Source: Clostridium sp. (GTDB taxonomy: Bacteria > Bacillota > Clostridia > Clostridiales > Clostridiaceae). Taken from it: DNA of 64,000 bases. Below are positions 1 through 8,952 of this stretch, piece by piece (positions within the stretch are counted from its first letter, which is position 1; each line of letters begins with the position of its first letter). Location of the stretch: assembly GCF_018372875.1 (NCBI RefSeq), contig NZ_JAHAIF010000014.1, forward strand, positions 1 through 64,000, written 5' to 3'. Made by a program: the position numbers and the translations under genes. Under the pieces are notes generated by a model. That model was not told the origin of the DNA and did no database searches. It saw only the letters and a program-made list of their open reading frames with translations.

Positions 1-46
1 AATAACTGTATTATAAAAATTTACTCTTTAATTTTAAATTTAATTA

Positions 47-83
47 CAAAAAGCATTTTCTCAAACTTGAGAAAATGCTTTTT
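47..83. terminator. Bidirectional rho-independent terminator
   Basis: A perfect inverted repeat (AAAAGCATTTTCTCAA and its complement) has A's before it and T's after it, so it can end transcription in both directions. It lies just past the stop of the minus-strand CotS-like gene. Confidence 0.8.
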
Positions 84-133
84 GTCTACAATCTGAGAGG
101 ATGATTAAATCATCCTCTTATATTTTTAGGGAA

Positions 134-1207
134 TTATATTAATTTATCTGCATTCCAATCTGCTTCTTGCATTTTATTTATAATAGACATGGTGAATTCA
201 AGATGATGATCAATTTTAGAACTTGATTTAAGTAATAATGTGAAGAATGAGTTTTTATTGCATTTTTTTATATTTTTATAATAATCTCTAGATATTTTCC
301 AGTACTTTTGTGGAAAACATATATATGAAACAATATACTTTAAATCCGATGGAGATAGGTGGTTGTGGGAATTATAAGCCTTTATAATGGAAGTTGCTAG
401 CTCTAAATCCCATTTTGTATTATCTCTTTTTAAGAGTCTTCTTAAAAAGTATGATAAATCATGAGCACAATAATCATACTTACATTTATCAAAATCAATA
501 ATCCAAATAGAATCATCTTCTTCAAATATTATATTCTTATTAACATAATCACCATGGCATAATGATCTACTTAGGTCTTTTTTATCTATTAAAGATGAAA
601 CTTCTAAGGATAGTTTTGCAAGTTCTAAATTTTTATCAAACTTTTCTAAGAATTCTCTAGAAAACTTGTCTTTATATTGAAAAGCTAAATTAGATGTTTG
701 TAATAATTGTTCAAAATGTTTAGCGGTAGATACATAAATGTCATCAAATCCTACCCTGTTAGCACTTCCTTTTATTGGTGTAAAATCAAATGATGATTTG
801 TGTATTTCAGCAAGTTTAACAGCTGAAGAAATGACGTGATTCAAATTATCAAAATCACATTTCACACCATTAATCCAAGGAGTTAGGATAAATAGCATAC
901 CATCATATTTTACAAATCTTCCCCTATTAACTGTAGGTAAAAGATTAGGAACATTAATGTTATGCCTATGTAACCATTCTAAAGCAGAATATACATAAAG
1001 TAGCTCGTCCTCTGCAAAATATACTTTCTTTAAACAATAACTATCATGTTTTCCGTCTACCTTATAAACTGCTCTTTGTTTTTCTGTATCTTTAAACTTC
1101 ACCATATTTACATCAGCATATCCAAGATTATAATATGGAAGTATATTTTGAGCTATATTATTATTTGAAAAAATAGATTCATCTAAGTTGGTTGCAAAAT
1201 CACTCAT
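134..1207 (-). CDS. CotS-family spore coat / kinase-fold protein
   Basis: This 357-residue protein has the aminoglycoside phosphotransferase/choline kinase-like fold found in the CotS and YutH spore coat families. The Brenner-type motif HGDYVNKN is at about residues 218-225 and the metal-binding IDFD at about 237-240, followed by the CotS-like segment HDLSYFLRR. These families coat the endospore, and a phosphotransfer activity has generally not been shown for them. The ATG start is preceded by AAGGAGA about 6 nt away. The gene stands alone, divergent from the HD-domain gene, with a terminator past its stop. Assignment to the family is firm; the exact role is inferred. Confidence 0.8.
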   Translation of the reverse strand: MSDFATNLDESIFSNNNIAQNILPYYNLGYADVNMVKFKDTEKQRAVYKVDGKHDSYCLKKVYFAEDELLYVYSALEWLHRHNINVPNLLPTVNRGRFVKYDGMLFILTPWINGVKCDFDNLNHVISSAVKLAEIHKSSFDFTPIKGSANRVGFDDIYVSTAKHFEQLLQTSNLAFQYKDKFSREFLEKFDKNLELAKLSLEVSSLIDKKDLSRSLCHGDYVNKNIIFEEDDSIWIIDFDKCKYDYCAHDLSYFLRRLLKRDNTKWDLELATSIIKAYNSHNHLSPSDLKYIVSYICFPQKYWKISRDYYKNIKKCNKNSFFTLLLKSSSKIDHHLEFTMSIINKMQEADWNADKLI

Positions 1208-1392
1208 TGAGACTCTCCTTTAAAAATTACTCATTATTATCATATTAGTTGGATTTTATAAATATACTAATGATATTTTTTAAAATATAAAAATACTGGA
1301 TATTATTAAAACTTATAAGAAATAATATTTACAGGTAATAAATAAAGGATTTAAGAGATAAATATAGAATGATATATAGGAGGTGATTTTAT

Positions 1393-2427
1393 ATGGACAT
1401 AAGGGAAAAAATCGAGACTTTTGAAAGGTTGACATTTATTGAAAAAGCAACTTTTTCTGATAAATCCTTGGGCCGTGAAAAAGATGAAAGTGAAGATGTT
1501 GTTAGAACATGTTTTATGGTGGATCGTGATAGGATTATTCATTGTAAATCATTTAGACGTTTGAAGCATAAGACTCAAGTTTATATAAAAACCTTCGGAG
1601 ATCATTATAGAACAAGATTGACCCATACATTAGAGGTTGCTCAGATTGCTAGAACTATAGGGGCTGGAATTAGATTAAATGAAACTTTAATAGAAGCTAT
1701 TGCATTAGGTCATGATTTAGGTCATGTAGCATTTGCCCATAATGGAGAAGAAGTTTTAAATGAGTTTCTGCCAAATGGATTTAGACACAATGAGCAAAGT
1801 GTAAGAGTAGTAACAAAATTAGAGAATGAAGGTAAGGGGTTAAATCTTACTAAAGAGGTTATAGATGGTATACTGCATCATAGTGGATTAAGAAGTGCAT
1901 CTGATGATAAAGGCGCATTAACCTTAGAGGGAAGAGTTGTTCAGGTAAGTGATAAGATAGCATATATAAATCACGATATAGATGACTCTATAAGAGCAGG
2001 TTTGCTGTCAGAAAATGATATTCCCAAAGAATTACTTAAGGCCCTTGGGAAAACTCATTCTGAAAGAATTGAAACCTTGGTATTAGATTTTATTAATACA
2101 TCAAATAAGAATTTGGAAGAAGGAATTAATTCTGTTGGATTAAGTAAAGAAATTGAAGAAGCTATGAGAGAACTTAGGGCATTTATGTTTAAGAATATAT
2201 ATTTATCTAATGAACTTAAAGGAGAAAGAAATAAGGCGAAGTTTATATTAAATGAATTAATAAATCATTATATGGAACATATAGAAGAAATGCCAGAGTT
2301 GTATAGAAATATTGTAGAATGTGAGGGAGAAAAAAGAGGGGTAGCAGATTATATTGCTGGGATGAGCGATGATTACTGTCTTAGTCAATTTAATAAAATA
2401 TTTGTCCCTAAATTGGTAATATATTAA
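1393..2427 (+). CDS. dgt: Deoxyguanosinetriphosphate triphosphohydrolase-like HD protein
   Basis: A 344-residue HD-domain phosphohydrolase of the dGTPase-like family, which releases triphosphate from dNTPs. The metal-binding residues are visible: H78 in RLTHTLEV, H107-D108 in ALGHDLGH, and D187 in [15 protein letters not shown] at about 162-165 is also typical. The length fits the short Firmicute type rather than the roughly 500-residue E. coli Dgt. The start follows AGGAGGTG at 7-8 nt. It precedes dnaG, the usual clostridial order, which links dNTP pool control with replication priming. Substrate preference is inferred. Confidence 0.88.
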   Translation: MDIREKIETFERLTFIEKATFSDKSLGREKDESEDVVRTCFMVDRDRIIHCKSFRRLKHKTQVYIKTFGDHYRTRLTHTLEVAQIARTIGAGIRLNETLIEAIALGHDLGHVAFAHNGEEVLNEFLPNGFRHNEQSVRVVTKLENEGKGLNLTKEVIDGILHHSGLRSASDDKGALTLEGRVVQVSDKIAYINHDIDDSIRAGLLSENDIPKELLKALGKTHSERIETLVLDFINTSNKNLEEGINSVGLSKEIEEAMRELRAFMFKNIYLSNELKGERNKAKFILNELINHYMEHIEEMPELYRNIVECEGEKRGVADYIAGMSDDYCLSQFNKIFVPKLVIY

Positions 2428-2573
2428 AGTGAAGTATATTTTTTGAGATTTAAGGAAAGATAAGTAAGTCAAAAAGTTAGAAAATAATTTTAAAATCAGA
2501 AGGAATAGTAAGCAATGTGTCGAATAATATATAAATTGTTGAAAAAAATTTTGTAAGGAGGGGGAAAGCTTCC

Positions 2574-4370
2574 TTGCGTATATCAGAAGAATTAATTGAA
2601 AGAATCAAACAAGAAAATGACATAGTAGATATAGTTTCAGAAACTGTTAGGTTAAAGCGGTCAGGACGTAATTATATGGGGCTTTGCCCATTTCACAATG
2701 ACCATTCTCCATCTTTTTCAGTTTCGCAAGATAAGCAAATATATAAATGCTTTTCATGTGGAGAGGCAGGAAATGTTTTTACTTTTGTCATGAAACAAAA
2801 AAAACTAAACTTTTTAGAAGCAGCAAAGTATTTGGCTGAAAAGGTAAATATACCTTTAGATTTAGGTGATGGAGAACCTAGTAAAATAACAAAAAAGAAG
2901 GAAGTGCTTTACAAAGCAAATGTTGAAGCAGGGAGATTCTTTTTTAAAAACTTATCTCAAGATAAGAAAGCAAAAGAATATTTCTTAAATAGGGGAATAA
3001 AAGAATCCACTATAAGAAAATTTGGATTAGGGTATTCTAAAGATAGCTGGAATAGCTTGATTTATCATTTAAGGAGAATGGGCTTAAAAGAAAATATCTT
3101 GCAAGAAGCAGGATTAGTTCTTAAAAGTGAAAAGAAAGGTACCTTCTATGATAGGTTTAGAAATAGAGTTATGTTCCCAGTTTTTGATATCAAGGGAAGG
3201 GTAATTGGCTTTGGTGGTAGAGTTTTAGATGATTCTAAACCAAAGTACCTAAACTCACCAGAAACTTTAGTTTTTCAAAAGGGTACTAATCTATATGGAT
3301 TAAATTTTGCTATTAAAGAGAAGATGGAGGATAGATACTTCATCATAGTAGAAGGGTATATGGATTGTATTTCTCTTCATCAGTATGGAATTACAAATGT
3401 AGTTGCATCACTTGGAACAGCGTTGACTACTAATCAGGCAAGGCTATTAAAGAGGTATGCAGATAAAGTAATTATTTCATATGATGCTGATGTTGCAGGT
3501 CAAACAGCAACTCTTAGAGGGTTAGAAATTTTAAGAGATGCAGGATTTGATGTTAGAGTACTTACAATACCACAAGGTAAGGATCCTGATGAATTTATTA
3601 GATCAAATGGGAAAGAAGCCTTCTTAAAATTGATTAATTCTGCAACACCATTAATAGGCTATCGTCTAAAAAGAGCAGAAGAGGGAATTGATTTTAAAAA
3701 TGAACAATCTTTAATTAAATATGGGGAGAGAGTTACAGAAATACTAGCAGATTTGAATCCAGTTGAAAAGGATGTTTATATAAAAAAGATATCCGAGGAC
3801 ACTGGATTGAAGGAACAATCCCTTTATGATTTGCTATCTATGGCACAAAACAGAAAAGAAGAGCCTTTTATGAATAAAAAGGAAGAAATTGGAACAAAAT
3901 TATATGTAGAGCCTGCTTATTTAAAAGCTGAAAGAAGTCTTATAAAACTTATGTTTAAGGACGGTTATTATGAAGAAATTGTAAAACAAATTTCTAGTGA
4001 TGATTTTAACCTAGGGGCTCATAAAAAAATCTTCTCTTTAATTTCTAAAGGGAAAGAAGAAGGTGCTGAAAATTTATTAGCATATATAGAAAGTGGTTGT
4101 GATGATGTTGAATCATCTAAAGAGTTTGTGAAAATTAAGGAACTTAGGGTATTAGAAGCTAGTGATGAGAGAAAGCTAATTAGGGATTATATAAATAGGA
4201 TAAAAACATTTAAATTAACTTCAAAAATTGAATGTTTAAAAAAGGAGCAAAAAGACTTGGAACAAAAGGGAAAGATTGAAGAATCAATAAAACTCGCAAT
4301 AGAGCTTAACAAATTAAATGATGAGCTTAAGAGGGAGAAAGGGGTTATTGGTCATGGCGAAAGGAGGTAA
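2574..4370 (+). CDS. dnaG: DNA primase
   Basis: DnaG synthesises RNA primers for replication. The 598-residue protein has an N-terminal CHC2 zinc finger (C38, H41, C59, C62), the central primase core, a TOPRIM domain with its Glu in IIVEGYMD near residue 260 and the DxD-type SYDADVAG near 305, and a C-terminal helicase-interacting region rich in charged helices. The start is TTG, preceded by a strong AAGGAGGGGG; no ATG in frame fits. The stop lies 7 bp before the chosen sigA start, so the two are transcriptionally and probably translationally coupled, as in the classic dnaG-rpoD macromolecular synthesis operon. Confidence 0.97.
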   Translation: MRISEELIERIKQENDIVDIVSETVRLKRSGRNYMGLCPFHNDHSPSFSVSQDKQIYKCFSCGEAGNVFTFVMKQKKLNFLEAAKYLAEKVNIPLDLGDGEPSKITKKKEVLYKANVEAGRFFFKNLSQDKKAKEYFLNRGIKESTIRKFGLGYSKDSWNSLIYHLRRMGLKENILQEAGLVLKSEKKGTFYDRFRNRVMFPVFDIKGRVIGFGGRVLDDSKPKYLNSPETLVFQKGTNLYGLNFAIKEKMEDRYFIIVEGYMDCISLHQYGITNVVASLGTALTTNQARLLKRYADKVIISYDADVAGQTATLRGLEILRDAGFDVRVLTIPQGKDPDEFIRSNGKEAFLKLINSATPLIGYRLKRAEEGIDFKNEQSLIKYGERVTEILADLNPVEKDVYIKKISEDTGLKEQSLYDLLSMAQNRKEEPFMNKKEEIGTKLYVEPAYLKAERSLIKLMFKDGYYEEIVKQISSDDFNLGAHKKIFSLISKGKEEGAENLLAYIESGCDDVESSKEFVKIKELRVLEASDERKLIRDYINRIKTFKLTSKIECLKKEQKDLEQKGKIEESIKLAIELNKLNDELKREKGVIGHGERR

Positions 4371-4377
4371 GAAAGAA

Positions 4378-5487
4378 ATGGCAGAAGAAACTAAAGCAAA
4401 AAGCAAAAAGACTGGTAATGATAAAAAAGATAGAAATAACAAGATGGCCATTGTTAAAAATTTAATAGAAAAAGGTAAGAAGAATGGTTCATTAACTTAT
4501 AAAGAAATTATGGATGACATAGAGAACATAGATTTAGGACCAGAACAAATAGAAAAGATTTATGAGGTACTTGAATCTATGGGAATAGAAGTAATAGGTG
4601 ACATTAATGGTGCTGAAGAGGTTGAAGAAGAAGTAGATCTTTCAATACCAGAAGGTATTGCTATTGATGACCCTGTTAGAATGTACTTAAAAGAAATAGG
4701 TAAGGTGCCACTATTATCTTCAGAAGAAGAAATAGAACTTGCTTTAAGAATTGAACAAGGGGACCAATATGCTAAGAAGAAGCTAGCTGAAGCTAACTTA
4801 AGACTTGTTGTAAGTATAGCTAAGAGATATGTTGGTAGAGGTATGCTATTCCTAGATCTTATTCAAGAAGGTAACTTAGGACTTATTAAAGCTGTTGAAA
4901 AGTTTGATTATAGAAAAGGGTTCAAATTCTCTACATATGCTACATGGTGGATAAGGCAGGCCATTACAAGAGCTATAGCAGACCAAGCAAGAACTATCAG
5001 AATACCAGTTCATATGGTTGAAACTATAAATAAGCTTATAAGAGTACAAAGACAATTACTTCAAGAGTTAGGAAGAGATCCATTCCCAGAAGAAATTTCA
5101 AAGGTTATGGATTTACCAGTTGAAAAGGTAAGAGAAATTCAAAAAATAGCACAAGAGCCAGTTTCTTTAGAAACTCCAATCGGTGAAGAAGAAGATAGCC
5201 ATTTAGGTGATTTTATTCCTGATGATGAAGCTCCAGCACCAGCAGAAGCTGCAGCATTTACTATGCTAAAAGAACAATTAATAAATGTTCTAGATACTTT
5301 AACTCCAAGGGAAGAAAAAGTATTAAGATTAAGATTTGGTCTTGATGATGGTAGAGCAAGAACTCTTGAAGAAGTGGGTAAAGAGTTTAATGTAACAAGA
5401 GAAAGAATAAGACAGATAGAAGCTAAGGCTTTAAGAAAACTTAGACATCCATCAAGAAGTAAAAAGCTTAAGGATTATTTAGATTAA
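4378..5487 (+). CDS. sigA: Primary sigma factor SigA/RpoD
   Basis: Housekeeping sigma-70 factor of about 369 residues. It carries an N-terminal region 1.1-like segment, region 1.2 ([12 protein letters not shown]), region 2 with the -10-reading [10 protein letters not shown], region 3, and region 4 with the helix-turn-helix [17 protein letters not shown] near the C-terminus. I placed the start at 4378 because AAAGGAGGT lies 9 nt upstream; a longer reading from 4318 would overlap dnaG by 53 bp and lacks a comparable site. The SD sequence overlaps the dnaG stop. A strong terminator follows at once. Confidence 0.96.
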   Translation: MAEETKAKSKKTGNDKKDRNNKMAIVKNLIEKGKKNGSLTYKEIMDDIENIDLGPEQIEKIYEVLESMGIEVIGDINGAEEVEEEVDLSIPEGIAIDDPVRMYLKEIGKVPLLSSEEEIELALRIEQGDQYAKKKLAEANLRLVVSIAKRYVGRGMLFLDLIQEGNLGLIKAVEKFDYRKGFKFSTYATWWIRQAITRAIADQARTIRIPVHMVETINKLIRVQRQLLQELGRDPFPEEISKVMDLPVEKVREIQKIAQEPVSLETPIGEEEDSHLGDFIPDDEAPAPAEAAAFTMLKEQLINVLDTLTPREEKVLRLRFGLDDGRARTLEEVGKEFNVTRERIRQIEAKALRKLRHPSRSKKLKDYLD

Positions 5488-5495
5488 TATATACT

Positions 5496-5527
5496 AAAAA
5501 ACATCTGTTGAAAAACAGATGTTTTTT
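5496..5527. terminator. Terminator after sigA
   Basis: The stem AAAAAACATCTGTT pairs with AACAGATGTTTTTT around a tiny loop, with T's following. It closes the dgt-dnaG-sigA cluster 9 bp after the sigA stop. Confidence 0.88.
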
Positions 5528-5575
5528 AATACTTAGGGTAAAATACACTTATATTTTATTAGAAAGAGGTTTAAC

Positions 5576-6271
5576 ATGGACATTAGTAAAAGATTAGAGT
5601 TTATAGCAAATCATATAGATAAATGTGAAAGTATTATAGATGTTGGTACAGATCATGGATATATCCCAATATATGCAGTGAAAAAAGGGCTTTGTAATAA
5701 GGCTATAGCATCTGATATAAATAAGGATCCTGTTAAAAAAGCACAATTAAATGTAGCTCTAGAGGGGTTATCGAAGAAAATAGATGTTAGGCTAGGGGGA
5801 GGTTTACAAACAGTTGATATAAAAGAGGTAGAAGGTGTTGTAATTGCAGGTATGGGAGGAAATTTAATTAGAGATATACTAGAGAATGATAAAAGGAAGT
5901 TGCCTTTTTATAAATTTTTAATATTACAGCCAGCTCAAAATCCAGAAGTTCTTAGAGAATACTTGTATAACAACGGATATGAGATTTTAGGAGAGGATCT
6001 ATGTTTTGATGAGGGAATTTACTATGAACTATTTAAAGTAAGGAAAAATAGTAAGGAAAATATGAAGTTAGATCCTATATATTATGAATTTTCACCTACG
6101 CTATTAAAAGATAAGCATCCTTTAATGATAGGGTATTTACAAGAAAAAGAAGAAAAATATAATAGAATATTAAGCTTTATAAAAGAGGATAGTGAAAGTG
6201 CAATAAGAAGAAAAAAAGAAGTCCAAGATAAATTGAAGGAAATAAAAAGATTTATTGAAGAGGTGAGATAA
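5576..6271 (+). CDS. trmK: tRNA (adenine(22)-N(1))-methyltransferase
   Basis: TrmK (YqfN family) uses S-adenosylmethionine to methylate N1 of adenine 22 in tRNA. The 231-residue protein begins with the family-typical MDISKRLEFIA, has the Rossmann SAM-binding motif IIDVGTDHGYIP at about 19-30, and the catalytic-region motif VVIAGMGGNLI near 86-96. A charged helical tail follows. The start is preceded by AGAGG. Its stop abuts the next ATG, and trmK next to a Nif3-like gene downstream of sigA is conserved across Firmicutes. Confidence 0.94.
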   Translation: MDISKRLEFIANHIDKCESIIDVGTDHGYIPIYAVKKGLCNKAIASDINKDPVKKAQLNVALEGLSKKIDVRLGGGLQTVDIKEVEGVVIAGMGGNLIRDILENDKRKLPFYKFLILQPAQNPEVLREYLYNNGYEILGEDLCFDEGIYYELFKVRKNSKENMKLDPIYYEFSPTLLKDKHPLMIGYLQEKEEKYNRILSFIKEDSESAIRRKKEVQDKLKEIKRFIEEVR

Positions 6272-7066
6272 ATGACCGTAACAGTAAAAGAGATAGCAAA
6301 AGAAATGGAGAAGTTAGCACCAATATTTTTAAAAGAAGACTTTGATAATGTGGGACTTATGGTGGGATCTAAAGATAAGGAAGTGAAAAAAGTTCTATTA
6401 GCTTTAGATTGTACTAAAGATGTTATTGAAGAGGGAAAAAGGGAAGGGGTAGACCTTATTATAACTCATCATCCATTAATATTTAGAAGACCAAGTAGAA
6501 TTGTAAATGATGATCTTCAAGGGTGGAAGATAATAGAACTTATAAAGAATGATATATCATTATATTCAAGTCATACTAATTTAGATTCAACTAAGGATGG
6601 GATAAATGAGGAAATTGTTAAGGTGTTAGGTTTTTCTCATGGGAAACTTATTGAGTCCTCCAAGGTTAGAGGATTTGATGAATGTGGATTAGGTAGGGTT
6701 GTTTATTTAGAGAATGAAATAGAATTAAACAATCTTATAAATATAGTTAAAGAGAAGCTTGGAATAAGCAGTTTAAGAGTTGTAGTAGGAAAAGAAAAAG
6801 TGAAAAATATAGCTATAATAAATGGAAGTGGTCAAGACTTCTTTGGAAAGGCTATAGGAATGGGAGCAGATTGTATAATAACTGGTGATACTTCATATCA
6901 TTTTGCTTCTGATTACAAAGAAATGGGAGTTTCAATTATAGATCCAGGACATTTCCCTACAGAATGGATAGTATTTTTAAAGGTAATGAAAAAGATAGAA
7001 GAGAAATTTAGTACTATTGAATTCATTCACTCTAAGTGCAGTAAAGACCCATATGAATATATATAA
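6272..7066 (+). CDS. Nif3-like dinuclear metal centre hexameric protein (YqfO family)
   Basis: This 264-residue protein belongs to the NIF3/YqfO family, which forms toroidal hexamers with a two-metal site. Metal ligands are visible in IITHHPLIF (HH near 65-66), HTNLD (near 96) and the C-terminal ISIIDPGHFPTEW. It lacks the extra central domain present in longer family members. Some YqfO proteins have been linked to GTP cyclohydrolase-type or regulatory functions, but the role here is not established. It starts directly after the trmK stop, with GAGGTGAG inside the trmK end as SD, so it is co-transcribed and coupled. Confidence 0.9.
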   Translation: MTVTVKEIAKEMEKLAPIFLKEDFDNVGLMVGSKDKEVKKVLLALDCTKDVIEEGKREGVDLIITHHPLIFRRPSRIVNDDLQGWKIIELIKNDISLYSSHTNLDSTKDGINEEIVKVLGFSHGKLIESSKVRGFDECGLGRVVYLENEIELNNLINIVKEKLGISSLRVVVGKEKVKNIAIINGSGQDFFGKAIGMGADCIITGDTSYHFASDYKEMGVSIIDPGHFPTEWIVFLKVMKKIEEKFSTIEFIHSKCSKDPYEYI

Positions 7067-7135
7067 AACAAGTATTTTTTTTAGTTATAAACATATATAA
7101 ATAGTAGAACTCACCAATTTTGAGGAGGAACTATT

Positions 7136-7369
7136 ATTAGTACACAAAAAGATTTTAAAAAGGCTTTTAAAAATATTAGGGAAAATTTTCAAAGTGGAAT
7201 GAATAGAAGTTCTAGAGGGTGGAGAGGCTGGCCAATATTTTATTTTTGTAGTCCTTTTAAGTTTATTATATTATGTGGACTTTTGGCTACATTACTTCTT
7301 TGTGGAGTTGGATTATATGGTCTAATTGTAATAATTCTTTTAGTGTTATTATTTATATTTGTTCCCTAA
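7136..7369 (+). CDS. Small membrane protein with apparent ATT start
   Basis: A 77-codon open frame follows a very strong GAGGAGG (7122-7128). No ATG, GTG or TTG stands at the right distance: the frame is closed by TGA at 7121 and the codon 7 nt after the SD is ATT, followed by STQKDF. The peptide has a charged N-terminus, a GWRGWP turn and about 35 hydrophobic residues forming one or two membrane helices, ending in FVP. An internal ATG at 7199 would remove the charged part and has no SD. I do not recognise the family. It could also be a gene that lost its ATG by point mutation. Confidence 0.5.
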   Translation: MSTQKDFKKAFKNIRENFQSGMNRSSRGWRGWPIFYFCSPFKFIILCGLLATLLLCGVGLYGLIVIILLVLLFIFVP

Positions 7370-7420
7370 TTGTAAAAAAGTTCATCTTGTAAAAGTATAA
7401 GGAGTATGATATTATAATCC

Positions 7421-7769
7421 TTGCGAGTGAGACATGCAATCGCTGCTAGTCTTTGAACTAGGAGAGGAAAGTCGGGGCTCCGTAGGGCAGGGTGCTGGAT
7501 AACGTCCAGTCAAGGTGACTTGAAGGAAAGTGCAACAGAGAGATACCGCCTATTTTTATAGGTAAGGGTGGAAAGGCGAGGTAAGAGCTCACCAGCGTGG
7601 TGGAGACATCACGGCTATGTAAACCCCACCTGGAGCAAGACCGAATAGAGAGGCATTTAAGGGGTTGCCCGTCCCGCCTCTGGGTGTGTCGCTTGAGCTT
7701 ACTGGCAACAGTAAGCCTAGATAGATGATTGCTTAAGACAGAACCCCGCTTATGGCTTATCTCGCAAAA
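7421..7769 (+). ncRNA. rnpB: RNase P RNA, bacterial class A
   Basis: The catalytic RNA of RNase P, which matures tRNA 5' ends. Diagnostic conserved blocks are present in order: GAGGAAAGTCGGGGCTCC, the GGTAAGAGCTCACC block, the GCAAGACCGAATAG block, a P15 loop containing GGGGTTG (tRNA CCA recognition), and ACAGAACCCCGCTTA near the 3' end. The ends pair as P1 (TTGCGAG with CTCGCAA). The arrangement is that of class A, not the Bacillus class B. Ends are estimated from P1 and may be off by a few bases. A TATAAT box (7413-7418) sits very close upstream, so the true 5' end may be slightly later. Confidence 0.95.
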
Positions 7770-7846
7770 AGAGATTTCAAGGGTTTGAAGGGAATAGGAT
7801 AAATTTTTCCCTTGCAGTTTCCCTTATTATATTTATAAGCTTTGTA

Positions 7847-7881
7847 ATAGAGATGTAATCTTATTGGTTGCATCTCTATTC
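7847..7881 (+). terminator. Hairpin downstream of rnpB
   Basis: AATAGAGATG pairs with CATCTCTATT around a 15-nt loop. The following bases are T-rich but not a clean T run, so this is a probable rather than certain terminator of the rnpB transcript. Confidence 0.5.
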
Positions 7882-8073
7882 ATTTATATTTATAGAGTTT
7901 TGCATAGATTTTTTATAGATACTGTTAGGTTATCTAAGTTGTTAAAAAACTGTAAAAAATCTACAAAGAGAGTTGACCAAGTTTTAAAGGTATATAATAA
8001 TTATTTCATAAAAAAGTAAAAAAGTAACAAAAAATGTCTTTTGTTTATATATACTAAATTTAGGAGGAGTTAA

Positions 8074-8286
8074 ATGAGAAACAATAGAAAAACAAGTGAA
8101 GCACAAAGGAAGGCAGATAAAAGATGGAGAGAAAAAAATAGGGAACATGCAAATTATTTAAAAAATAGAACTAGTGCAAGGTGTTTTATAAGGAATAAAG
8201 CTACTCTAGAAGATATAGAAGAGTTAAGGGAGCTACTTAGACTAAGAGCTGAAGTGTTAAGTAAAGAAAATAATCTATTATGTTAA
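8074..8286 (+). CDS. Small basic protein of unknown function
   Basis: A 70-residue, strongly charged protein following AGGAGGAG at about 6 nt. The N-terminal half is rich in Arg and Lys (motifs such as RKADKRWREKNRE) and resembles nucleic-acid-binding or phage-type small proteins; the C-terminal half (residues about 44-65) is an amphipathic Leu/Glu helix suited to dimerisation. There are two Cys, at about residue 36 and at the C-terminus, with no zinc motif. It is monocistronic, placed between rnpB and a small membrane protein gene. I do not recognise a named family. Confidence 0.7.
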   Translation: MRNNRKTSEAQRKADKRWREKNREHANYLKNRTSARCFIRNKATLEDIEELRELLRLRAEVLSKENNLLC

Positions 8287-8403
8287 AGGCTAGGATATAG
8301 TTAGTATTCTAGTCTTTATTTTTATAGCTGTAGAAGAGTTTAATCTGATGGTTAACCTCTATTGTCTTTTTTATCCTATATTAATGAAATTGTATACATA
8401 ATA

Positions 8404-8412
8404 TGATATAAT
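8404..8412 (+). promoter_or_regulatory. Extended -10 promoter element
   Basis: TGATATAAT matches an extended -10 (TGnTATAAT) about 38 bp before the start of the small membrane protein gene. No good -35 is visible at the normal spacing, which is usual for extended -10 promoters. Confidence 0.4.
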
Positions 8413-8450
8413 TATTAAATAATTATACTTTTAATTAATGAGGTGGGGGA

Positions 8451-8807
8451 ATGGTTAAATTAGTTAGAAAATTTGTTACAGATATTAGGTTAAGTAAACT
8501 TAATGCAGTAAAATACAGTGGGATTGTAGCATTCTTAATTTTTGCTACTTCAGTTACTTATAAGAATTTAATAGGTACTCCAGTAAAAGATGCAATAATA
8601 ATATCTGGTATTAGTTCAGCAATATTATTTGTAGCTCTTTATTTTATGTGTTTTGCAATTGTAAAGCAAATTGATAAAAAAGATGCAAGAATTGAAGCGG
8701 AGAAGCAAAGGGAATTAGAAGAAAGAAGAAGAAGGCTTGAAGAAAGAAGCGGAAAAAAAGTTAATAATAAAAAGAAAAAGAAAAATAGACAAGTTGATAA
8801 TAAATAG
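8451..8807 (+). CDS. Small membrane protein with basic coiled-coil tail
   Basis: A 118-residue protein of unknown function. Two hydrophobic helices are visible at about residues 21-37 and 47-68, followed by a long charged segment (about 72-118) of Glu/Arg/Lys repeats predicted to form a coiled coil, ending in a very Lys-rich cytosolic tail. The start ATG follows GAGGTGGGGG. It is flanked by its own promoter-like element and terminator, so it is probably a single-gene unit. No enzyme motif is visible and no family name can be given. Confidence 0.72.
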   Translation: MVKLVRKFVTDIRLSKLNAVKYSGIVAFLIFATSVTYKNLIGTPVKDAIIISGISSAILFVALYFMCFAIVKQIDKKDARIEAEKQRELEERRRRLEERSGKKVNNKKKKKNRQVDNK

Positions 8808-8811
8808 TGAA

Positions 8812-8852
8812 AATGGTGAAGAATAAAATTTATCCTTCACCATTAGTTTTTT
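8812..8852 (+). terminator. Terminator of small membrane protein gene
   Basis: AATGGTGAAG pairs with CTTCACCATT, extended by a mostly paired ATAAA/TTTAT segment, and is followed by six T's. Confidence 0.82.
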
Positions 8853-8856
8853 ATTC

Positions 8857-8950
8857 TTTCCTTACCTTAAGTAAGAAGGGAATAGATATTTATTTTTCTG
8901 TGACTTGGAGCTTGCGACGGAACAAGCAAAATAAATATCCGCTACACCTT
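8857..8950. repeat. Dispersed nested-palindromic intergenic repeat, copy A
   Basis: Most complete copy of a family seen five times in the window. A 12-bp perfect stem (GATATTTATTTT at 8885-8896 with AAAATAAATATC at 8928-8939) encloses an unpaired stretch containing GTGACTTGGA and a second hairpin GCTTG-CGACGGAA-CAAGC (8910-8927). A lead segment CTTAC-CTTAA-GTAAG forms a further small hairpin. It sits after a terminator and its right end (CTACACCTTTTTT) reaches to within 3 bp of the stop codon of the convergent PrmA-like gene. Confidence 0.8.
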
Positions 8951-8952
8951 TT

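Noticed and set aside
4318..4377. Longer N-terminus for SigA overlapping dnaG
   Set aside because: No SD at the upstream ATG, whereas 4378 has AAAGGAGGT at ideal spacing.
7973..7998. TTGACC and TATAAT upstream of the gene at 8074 as a promoter
   Set aside because: The spacer is only 14 bp, too short for a normal sigma-A promoter.
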